36,275 nucleotides of DNA from Pseudomonadota bacterium (GTDB lineage Bacteria; Desulfobacterota; Syntrophia; Syntrophales; JADFWA01), in assembly GCA_030596145.1 (NCBI GenBank), contig JAUVKS010000001.1, forward strand, positions 1-36,275, written 5' to 3'. Below the pieces are notes generated by a model. The model had not been told where the DNA came from. It worked only from the letters and a program-made list of their open reading frames with translations, and did not search any database. Position 1 is the stretch's first letter. The number at the start of each line of letters is the position of its first letter. The position numbers and the translations under genes are program-made. Shown here one piece after another: positions 30,311-36,275 of the stretch.

Positions 30311-31298
30311 CTTCTTTGCCGCTCTCTGTAAATGCTATTTTACCCTCGGATTCCAGTCTCTTTGCGATCTTGATAATCGCTTGCTGGCTACTTTCCACCT
30401 CTGACAGTCTTATTGGGGGCATAACCTCTATATTTTCTCTGAGCATCTCAGCGGCGCGCTTTGATATATTTTTAAAGACCTTCTTTTTCATGTCATCGTC
30501 AACTATTTTGAGGGCGCGGGCCAGATCTTCACGCTTTACCTCCGCCAGCAACATTTTCATGCTCTTGTCGTCTAACTTGAAAATATCATCAAAAGTAAAC
30601 ATGAGGCTTTTAATCTCAGTTGCCAGATCAGGATCTGCCTCCTCAAGCGATTTGAGAATTGCCTTTTCGCTCGACTGATTTATGCTGTTCAAAATTTCTG
30701 CCATCATACTAACTCCGCCAACCTGCTCTTCGCTGTCCCTTCCAAAAACTATCTCTGATTCAAGCGTTTTCGCCATCTCCTCCATAAACTCACGCGGGAC
30801 GCTTCCCAGTGTCACAATCCTCTCCACAATGTCTTTTTGCCTGTCAGGGGGGAGATTTTCCAGGATCTTCGCCGCCTGTTCCGGTCTCAGGTGCGCTAAT
30901 ATAAGGGATGTAGTCTGGGGATGCTCCTGCCTTGTAAAATCCATCAAGAACTTCGGATCAGCATTCCTCAATTTTTCAATGATTGGGCTATCGGATGAAA
31001 AGTTTTCATCTTCAATCGCTTTTATAAATTCTCTCCCCCTATCCTCTCCCAGGGCTTTCACCACAATATTTTCAACAACATTATCTTGAAATGATATGAT
31101 CCTCTTCCCCTTTTCCCGGGCAAGCACGCAAAATTCCCTGGCGACATGTTCCATGTCTTCATTAGATATTCCAGTTAAGCTGTTCATACGCTTTCCAACG
31201 CTTTTGACCTCAGCCGGTGCGAGATTTCTCATTACATCGGCTGCCACTTCTTCGTCCAGAGACAAAAGAAGCACCGCCGCTTTTTCTTCGTTTATCAT
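30297..31298 (-). CDS. fliG: FliG, C-ring switch and torque protein
   Basis: Rotor protein that interacts with MotA. 333 aa with N-terminal (AAVLLLSLDEEVAADVMRNL), middle (EHPQTTSLILAHLRPEQAAK, EHPQ motif at about 125-128) and C-terminal domains. The torque helix carries alternating charges (DKSMKMLLAEVKREDLARAL, about 245-264). Shine-Dalgarno AAGGAGG lies 11 nt before ATG 31298. It is 23 bp from fliF, with no repeats in the gap. Confidence 0.98.
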   Translation of the reverse strand: MINEEKAAVLLLSLDEEVAADVMRNLAPAEVKSVGKRMNSLTGISNEDMEHVAREFCVLAREKGKRIISFQDNVVENIVVKALGEDRGREFIKAIEDENFSSDSPIIEKLRNADPKFLMDFTRQEHPQTTSLILAHLRPEQAAKILENLPPDRQKDIVERIVTLGSVPREFMEEMAKTLESEIVFGRDSEEQVGGVSMMAEILNSINQSSEKAILKSLEEADPDLATEIKSLMFTFDDIFKLDDKSMKMLLAEVKREDLARALKIVDDDMKKKVFKNISKRAAEMLRENIEVMPPIRLSEVESSQQAIIKIAKRLESEGKIAFTESGKEDVFV

Positions 31299-31321
31299 AT
31301 TCTCGCAATCCTCCTTTACCC

Positions 31322-32899
31322 TTACCTGAGCCAGTTCCTCAATAACTCCGCAAATTTCCGGGCATCCCGACCAGCCAGCTTCTTTACGGCATCTAAGTCT
31401 TTAAGACCTTCATCCTCCAGTTCTTCCAGGTCCAGCGAAATGCCTGCGGCCTCCAGTCTGGCTGGAGCAGCAGCGGCCGGCAATTTTCTTTCGCCAACAT
31501 CCTCGATCCTGTCCTTTGACATAATGAATTTGGTTAAAGGACGCAGAATAAAAAGGAAAACAAATATCAAGACAATTAATGAAGCAAAGTATTTTATGAA
31601 CGGAACAATTAGATGTGATTTAGTCTTCCAGAAACCTTCCTCAACAGGCCCGGTTTCTAATTCAAGTTTTCTGAAAGGGATGCTGGTTACCACTATCCGA
31701 TCGCCCCTTTTGGCATCAAAACCAACCGACCTTTTAACAAGGCCATCCAGGGTTTCCATCTCTTTTTTTGATCTTGCCTGAAACTCCTCAATACCTTTAT
31801 CATTTTTGCTGTAAACACCATCCACCAGCACAGCTATTGACAATTTTTCCACTTCCCCAACAGGCATTACAGTCTTACTGACAACCCTGTTTATTTCATA
31901 GTTGACTAATTCATCCGTTTTTTCATGATCTGTGCCATAGGGTTTTGCGCTCTGTCCGCTGGTGGAGCTGACTGTGCTTTCTCCTCCTCTGACCGGCGTA
32001 CTCGCCTTTTCGGTCCTGCGGTGCAGGCTCCTCACAACAGGTTCTTCAGGATCGTAGGATTCCTCCGTTTTTTCCATAACTCTAAAATCAAGAACAGCGG
32101 AAACCCTTGCCACAACCTTTCCTTCTCCCACCACCTTTTCCAGCATGGTTTGAATCCTGTTCGCCAGGCCCTTTTCTACATTTCTCTGAAACTCTATTTG
32201 TGAATCTGTCCGCTTCGACAATTGAGACCCGCTTCTGGCCGCTGACAGGATATTCCCTCCACTGTCAACTATCATTACCTCTTCCGGACTAAGCCCTTCC
32301 ACACTGCCGGCCACCAAGGAGGCTATCCCTTCTACTTGAGATGCCCGTAGCCTCCTGCCTGTTTTTAGTTTTATAATAACCGAAGCAGTCGGTTTTGCCT
32401 GTTTTTCAACAAAAAGTGATTTCTTAGGTATTACGATATGAACCCTGCTATGTTGAATCTCATCCAGGCCGTTGATTGTGCGTGATAATTCTCCCTGGAG
32501 AGCCCTTTGATAATTCAACTGTTGCACAAAATCGGTAACGCCGAAATTCTTGTTGTCAAATATTTCAAAACCCACGCCCCCGCCTTTAGGCAGCCCCGAA
32601 GCAGCCAGGTCGAGCCTTAATTCAGAAACATCTTCGGCAGGGATTAATATGGAATCGCCGGCAGAAGATACCTTATAGGGAATCTTTTTTTCCTGCAATA
32701 CAGCAACAATCTCACCTGCATCCTCAGCAGAAAGATTGGAAAAAAGCGTCCTGTATTCTTTCTGATTTACAAAAAGGATAAATGCCACTATACTAATTGT
32801 CGTAACAACGGCAACAAGAAGAATAGATAGCCTTTTCGATAGGGTTAACGATTTAAAGGTTTCCGCTAACTGAGAAAAAAAATGAAGTACAGAATCCAT
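31322..32899 (-). CDS. fliF: FliF, flagellar MS-ring protein
   Basis: Builds the MS-ring, the foundation of the basal body. Two membrane helices (about residues 23-43 and 433-453) flank the large periplasmic part with YscJ-like domains (EYRTLFSNLSAEDAGEIVAV, KGGGVGFEIFDNKNFGVTDF, NYQRALQGELSRTINGLDEI). The C-terminal tail (about 495-525, KDLDAVKKLAGRDARKFAEL and RNWLR) is the FliG-binding segment. 525 aa is normal. Shine-Dalgarno AAAGGAAG precedes ATG 32899. Confidence 0.98.
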   Translation of the reverse strand: MDSVLHFFSQLAETFKSLTLSKRLSILLVAVVTTISIVAFILFVNQKEYRTLFSNLSAEDAGEIVAVLQEKKIPYKVSSAGDSILIPAEDVSELRLDLAASGLPKGGGVGFEIFDNKNFGVTDFVQQLNYQRALQGELSRTINGLDEIQHSRVHIVIPKKSLFVEKQAKPTASVIIKLKTGRRLRASQVEGIASLVAGSVEGLSPEEVMIVDSGGNILSAARSGSQLSKRTDSQIEFQRNVEKGLANRIQTMLEKVVGEGKVVARVSAVLDFRVMEKTEESYDPEEPVVRSLHRRTEKASTPVRGGESTVSSTSGQSAKPYGTDHEKTDELVNYEINRVVSKTVMPVGEVEKLSIAVLVDGVYSKNDKGIEEFQARSKKEMETLDGLVKRSVGFDAKRGDRIVVTSIPFRKLELETGPVEEGFWKTKSHLIVPFIKYFASLIVLIFVFLFILRPLTKFIMSKDRIEDVGERKLPAAAAPARLEAAGISLDLEELEDEGLKDLDAVKKLAGRDARKFAELLRNWLR

Positions 32900-32912
32900 A
32901 TCTTCCTTTCAA

Positions 32913-33120
32913 GAGGTTCAAGGTTCAAGATTCAAGATTCACAGTTCAAGATTCACGGTTCATGGTTCAAGGTTGCTCGTTGCTCGTTACTGGTTGCTGT
33001 CTAATCTTCTAATCCTCTAATCTTCTGACCTTCTGCTGGTTGCTCGTTACTGGTTGGTGTCTAATCTTCCGACCTTCTGACCTTCTAATCTTCTAATCTT
33101 CCGACCTCTGACCTCTGTTC
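32913..33120. repeat. Repeat mosaic between fliE and fliF
   Basis: GGTTCAAGGTTCAAGATTCA units, TTGCTCGTTGCTCGTTACTG units, TAATCTTCTAATCC units, a second GCTGGTTGCTCGTTACTGG copy, then CTTCTGACCTTCTAATC and GACCTCTGACCTCTG units. Nearly the whole gap is repetitive. Confidence 0.85.
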
Positions 33121-33121
33121 C

Positions 33122-33439
33122 CTACACCTGCATCCGCATGACTTCCTGATAGGCCTCTAATATCTTGTTCCTTACCTGCATCATTGTTTTGAAGGAAATA
33201 CTTGCCTTTTCCATGGCAATTATTGTCTCATGAATGCTCCCCGAATCACTGAGCGCCACCTTTGCGATAGCGCTGTCGGCATCTAATTGAAGTTTGTTGA
33301 TTTCCCCGATCTTGTCCTTTAAAACTTTGCTAAAAGAACCCTCTTTTCCCCCAATCTTACCGCTTTTTCCCGGAGTATCTGAAACCGGAGTATCTGAAAT
33401 TGGGGGCATCAGATCGCCCCGAATCAGCATATCGTTCAT
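33122..33439 (-). CDS. fliE: FliE, MS-ring to rod junction protein
   Basis: Joins the rod to the MS-ring; the first exported rod part. 105 aa; the conserved part starts at FSKVLKDKIGEINKLQLDAD (about 37-56) and ends SFKTMMQVRNKILEAYQEVM, matching the FliE C-terminal signature. Shine-Dalgarno GGAGG lies 9 nt before ATG 33439. The SDTPVSDTP in the N-terminal part reflects a short local duplication (GTATCTGAAACCGG). Confidence 0.94.
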   Translation of the reverse strand: MNDMLIRGDLMPPISDTPVSDTPGKSGKIGGKEGSFSKVLKDKIGEINKLQLDADSAIAKVALSDSGSIHETIIAMEKASISFKTMMQVRNKILEAYQEVMRMQV

Positions 33440-33458
33440 CTTTAAACGCCTCCATACA

Positions 33459-33592
33459 TTTAGTCAAGTGGTCGAGTAGTTGAGTGGTCGAGTGGTTAAC
33501 TACTCGACTACTCGACCATTTCCCTACTCGACCATTTCCCTACTCGACTATTTCCCTACTCGACTATTTCCCAAGTTCCAGCGCCTTGAGCG
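33459..33592. repeat. CTACTCGA hairpin repeat between flgC and fliE, reaching the flgC stop
   Basis: GTCAAGTGG/GTCGAGTAG/GTTGAGTGG units (33461-33496) face CTACTCGACTACTCGACC, followed by four copies of a 17-bp unit of the form TACTCGACCATTTCCC. The last unit gives the GGGAAATAG that ends flgC. Confidence 0.88.
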
Positions 33593-33977
33593 CCATACTT
33601 TTTGTTGCATCGAATGCGGTGATGCAAGCCTCATACGCCCTGTTCGCAGTGATCATATCCGCCATTTCAACAACCGTATTGATGTCAGGCATGGCCACAA
33701 TGCCCTTTGAGTCTGCGTCGGGATGAGCAGGATCAAAGACCATCCTTATGCTGTCTCTCTCTTCCATAATACCTTCCACCTTTACCATTCGCAAAACATC
33801 ATTGAAACTCCCATTTACAGGCTCAGAAGAAAAAACAATGGTTTTTCTTCTGTACGCCCCCCCCTCCGGCGTGCGCGTTGTGTTGATGTTGGCAAGATTC
33901 GATACAATAACGTCCATCTTTGCTCTCTGAGCTGCAAGCCCCGAAGCGCAAACCCGAAAAGCCGACATGAATTCCAT
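33564..33977 (-). CDS. flgC: FlgC, proximal rod protein
   Basis: Rod subunit above FlgB. 137 aa with GLAAQRAKMDVIVSNLANIN (residues about 13-32), a TPEGGAYRRKTIVF segment, and the C-terminal EMADMITANRAYEACITAFD helix. ATG 33977 follows the flgB stop by one base (TAATATG) with GAGGGAGG upstream. The stop TAG lies in the first downstream repeat unit. Confidence 0.97.
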   Translation of the reverse strand: MEFMSAFRVCASGLAAQRAKMDVIVSNLANINTTRTPEGGAYRRKTIVFSSEPVNGSFNDVLRMVKVEGIMEERDSIRMVFDPAHPDADSKGIVAMPDINTVVEMADMITANRAYEACITAFDATKSMALKALELGK

Positions 33978-33978
33978 A

Positions 33979-34365
33979 TTATTTTGCCTCCCTCAAAACC
34001 GTATTCAAGCCCCTGAACTTTCTTGCCAGCAGCTCTATGGTAAGATTATGCATAAGATGGTTTTCCGCCAGTTTTGCCATTTCACTGTCAAGGTTGACCC
34101 TTTCCCCGGAATCGATTACCTCGAAATCGGCTTTATCACCTGAAATTGACCGTTCGGACAGGTGTTTTTCTCTGCTTTTTGCCATCGTTATCCCCGTTCC
34201 ATTACCGATAAGGGCTTTCAGCTCTTCTTTGAAAACAATATCCTTTGGTCTGTAGTTCGGAGTATCTATATTTGCGATGTTTGAGCTTATCACCTTATGC
34301 CTTTCCGATCGAAAATCCAAAATAGTAGACAACATTTCTATGGTTTTACCAAATAACGCATCCAT
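33979..34365 (-). CDS. flgB: FlgB, proximal rod protein
   Basis: Rod subunit next to FliE. 128 aa: LDFRSERHKVISSNIANIDT followed by PNYRPKDIVFKEEL (about residues 17-50) and the C-terminal segment HNLTIELLARKFRGLNTVLR. ATG 34365 has AAAGGAAT upstream. First gene of the basal-body operon, about 100 bp downstream of a sigma-54 promoter. Confidence 0.97.
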   Translation of the reverse strand: MDALFGKTIEMLSTILDFRSERHKVISSNIANIDTPNYRPKDIVFKEELKALIGNGTGITMAKSREKHLSERSISGDKADFEVIDSGERVNLDSEMAKLAENHLMHNLTIELLARKFRGLNTVLREAK

Positions 34366-34374
34366 AATTATTCC

Positions 34375-34610
34375 TTTCAGAGTTCAGGGTTCAGAGGTTC
34401 AGGGTTCAAGGCTGCTCGTTGCTGTCTAACCTTCTCATCTTCTCACCTTCTACCCGTCGTATTTATGCAATACTTATACCAAAATACATGGCTCAAAAGC
34501 AGAAAGTTAGAAGATCAGAAGGTCGTTGTAATGCAAGAAAATCAGAAAAACAAAACTTCTCACCCTCTCACCCTCTCACCTTCTCACCTTCTAACCTTCT
34601 AACACTCTGC
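34375..34610. repeat. Repeat mosaic flanking the flgB promoter
   Basis: GGTTCAGAGGTTCAGG and GCTCGTTGCTG units (34383-34420), CTTCTCATCTTCTCACC units (34431-34452), a unique stretch with the sigma-54 promoter (34455-34500), then AGAAGGTC and facing CACCCTCTCACC and TAACCTTCTAAC units (34558-34604). The last units encode the tail of the response regulator. Confidence 0.83.
34466..34481 (-). promoter_or_regulatory. Sigma-54 promoter upstream of flgB
   Basis: Minus strand reads TGGTATAAGTATTGCA, matching the -24 TGG and -12 TTGCA elements at correct spacing. The start is predicted near 34455, about 90 nt upstream of the flgB ATG. It lies in the only non-repetitive island of the gap. Confidence 0.82.
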
Positions 34611-35989
34611 CCCCTGCCTCCTTCCTGTATCCATTGAGTTTATTACGGATTGTTCGCACACTTACACCTAAAATCTCTGATGCCCTGGTTCTGTTTCCTT
34701 CCGCCTTTTCCAGAGTTTTAAATATAAGTCTTTTTTCCATCTCTTTTAACGTGGCGCCTTCCGACCCGTCGTGCTCGCGCCCGTCGCGGCAGGGGTCAGT
34801 GACTATTACGTCTTTTTCCAGATAAAGATGTTCAGGCAGGATCGTCTCGCCCCCGGACAGCAGCACCGCCCTCTCGATCACATTTTCCAGCTCCCTTACA
34901 TTGCCCGGCCAGTTATAACTTTCAAGCATTTGCTCAACTTCCTTTGATAACGCGGGCTTGGCTGTCCCGCCGAGCTGGCTGTATTTTTCCAGAAAATGTC
35001 CGCAGAGTAACAGCGCGTCCCCCTTTCTTTCCCTCAAGGGAGGAATGCTCACAGGTATAACATTCAAACGGTAATAGAGATCTTTCCTAAACTTTTTGTT
35101 ATTAATATATTTTTTTAAATCTGCATTTGTTGTGGCAATTATTCTAACATCTACAGGAACAGATGCCTTGCCTCCAAGCCTATCGACCTCAGATTCCTGT
35201 ATAACCCGAAGGAGTTTCGCCTGAAGCTGAACATCCATTTCGCTGATTTCATCCAGCAGCAATGTCCCGCCACTGGCTAATTCGAATTTACCAAGCCTCA
35301 TTCTGGACGCGCCGGTAAATGCGCCCTTTTCATGTCCGAACATTTCGCTCTCAAGAAGATTGTGAGGAATAGCAGCACAATTCACCGCCACAAACGGCAT
35401 GTCCGCCCTGCTGCTGTGAAGGTGTATATACCGGGCAACCAGTTCCTTCCCAGTACCGCTTTTTCCTTGTATCAGAATGCTTGATTTGCTTCTGGACACA
35501 CCCTTCAGCAACTCCAGAAGGGCAAGCATTTTTTTGTCCTCTGTAATAATCGTTTTTCCCCGGAACAAGCATCCCTTTACGTCATGTTTTGAACCACATG
35601 CTTCCTTTCCTTCTTTTTCAGCCACCACTTTTTTAACAAGCGATTCCAGATGATCTATTGAGAACGGCTTCATAAGGAAATCTGCGGCCCCTTCTTTCAT
35701 AGCTTCGACTGCGGTATTGACCGTACCGTAAGCCGTTATGACGACAACGGGAGTTTTGGAAGAAACCTTTTTAATGCCTCGCAGGACATCCATGCCGCTC
35801 ATCCCGGGCATCCTCATGTCGGTTATAACCACTTCAAATTTATCCTCCTGAAATTTTTCAAGAGCATCAGCGCCACTCCCTGAGACTTCGACTTTATATC
35901 CGCAACTTTCCAGGGATTCGGAAAGAGCAATCCTCATTGAGGGCTCATCGTCAACAACTAAAATCGTTTTTGTTTTCGTAGTTCTCCAT
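34591..35989 (-). CDS. Sigma-54-dependent response regulator (FleR/FlrC/FlgR-like), frameshifted near its start
   Basis: NtrC-class activator likely to switch on the sigma-54 flagellar promoters. The open frame from ATG 35937 covers a receiver domain with phospho-acceptor Asp in VVITDMRMPGMSG (residue 40 of that frame), an AAA+ domain with Walker A GKSGTGKE (158-165), the sigma-54 contact loop GAFTGA (205-210) and GGTLLLDE, and a Fis-type HTH (NRTRASEILGVSVRTIRNKL). It lacks the receiver's first strand. That strand (KTILVVDDEPS) is encoded just upstream in the same frame but has no start codon. An ATG at 35989 (MENYENK) lies one frame away; removal of one T from the run at 35967-35971 would join them. 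The C-terminal RVLEG and TAG come from TAACCTTC repeats. Confidence 0.88.
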
Positions 35990-35994
35990 GTCAG

Positions 35995-36140
35995 GGGGGT
36001 CAGGGATCGGGAGCTGTTAAGTCTTTTACCCTCAACCTGACCTCAAGGTTTACAATTTACACTATTTTCTTTGATCAACTGTTAATCCTGAACCTCGATC
36101 CCTGTTTACTGATCCCCGACCCCTGATCCCCTGTTAATGG
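35995..36140. repeat. GGATCAGGGGTCGG word repeats around the kinase 3' end
   Basis: TCAGGGGGGTCAGGGATCGG (35991-36010) and facing CCTGAACCTCGATCCCTG, CTGATCCCCGACCCCTGATC (36088-36131) units. The right-hand units are within the kinase coding region and encode its last residues. Confidence 0.72.
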
Positions 36141-36275
36141 AAATGTAATATTAAAAGCAGCCCCGCCGCCTTTGTTTTTCTCTACATCTATCGAACCACC
36201 GTGAATATCAACGATATTGTGGGCAATAGCAAGACCAAGACCCGTACCCTTCTCTTTTGTGGTAAAAAAGGGATC
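36075..36275 (-). CDS. Sensor histidine kinase, C-terminal fragment (FleS/FlrB-like)
   Basis: Only the last 66 codons are in the window. DPFFTTKEKGTGLGLAIAHN is the G2 box of the ATP-binding domain, followed by IVDIHGGSIDVEKNKGGGAA and FNITFPL, the standard end of an HATPase_c domain. It should phosphorylate the response regulator encoded next. After FPL the tail TGDQGSGISKQGSRFRINS is encoded by word repeats, so the natural C-terminus has probably been extended by about 18 residues. TGA stop at 36075. The downstream gap to the regulator (35990-36074) shows only repeats. Confidence 0.9.
   Translation of the reverse strand, partial: DPFFTTKEKGTGLGLAIAHNIVDIHGGSIDVEKNKGGGAAFNITFPLTGDQGSGISKQGSRFRINS

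Noticed and set aside
484..36000. Plus-strand ORFs throughout
   Set aside because: All lie opposite well-supported minus-strand flagellar genes and show no family features; they are shadows.

Overview
The window is one long, almost unidirectional flagellar gene cluster. Every gene I can support lies on the minus strand, so the biological reading order runs from 36275 down to 1. Gene order, the presence of FlhF/FlhG, FliA, a sigma-54 activator/kinase pair and L/P-ring genes point to a Gram-negative, polarly flagellated bacterium, most like Desulfobacterota (former Deltaproteobacteria). This is an inference from gene content and layout, not from a phylogeny. Base composition is moderately AT-rich.

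Layout in transcription order. (1) The 3' end of a sensor kinase and a sigma-54-dependent response regulator (FleS/FleR-like; 36275-34591). (2) flgB-flgC-fliE-fliF-fliG-fliH-fliI-fliJ-motE-like (34365-27021): rod, MS-ring, switch and export ATPase. (3) fliK-flgD-flgE (26715-23079): hook length, hook cap and hook. (4) motA, an aspartate-less motB paralog, motB, fliL-fliM-fliN-fliO-fliP-fliQ-fliR-flhB-flhA-flhF-flhG-fliA, a second fliL-like gene, a degenerate kinase, a small coiled-coil protein, a DUF2802-like membrane protein, a FliK-like protein and a stand-alone FlhB C-domain protein (22738-4299). (5) flgF-flgG-flgA-flgH-flgI (4076-1): rod, P-ring and L-ring; flgI is cut by the window edge. 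Four well-formed sigma-54 promoters (TGG-N8-TTGC spacing) sit directly upstream of flgB, fliK, motA and flgF. The activator encoded at the head of the cluster is therefore likely to drive these blocks as coordinated operons.

The striking feature is between the genes. Practically every gap longer than about 60 bp is filled with short tandem word repeats. There are about ten families with 7- or 8-nt units, for example CTACTCGA, TAACCTTC, CTGAACC, GACCTCC, GCTCGTT, AATCCCTC, GCTTTGA and CAGCATTC. They are often arranged as facing arms of long hairpins and often form mosaics of several families. Closely packed gene junctions lack them. The repeats also enter genes: they encode the start of FlgH and FlgA, internal stretches of FliK, FliL2 and FlhF, the C-terminal tails and stop codons of FlhF, FlhB, the response regulator, the FlhB-like protein and the kinase, and the start codon with Shine-Dalgarno of fliR. 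Because the units are 7 or 8 nt, every reading frame meets every phase of the unit. For the CTACTCGA family one strand is always open and the other always stops.

Two genes (flgF and the response regulator) carry single-base homopolymer frameshifts. These are either real mutations or assembly errors. No RNA genes, CRISPR arrays, transposases or plus-strand genes were found.
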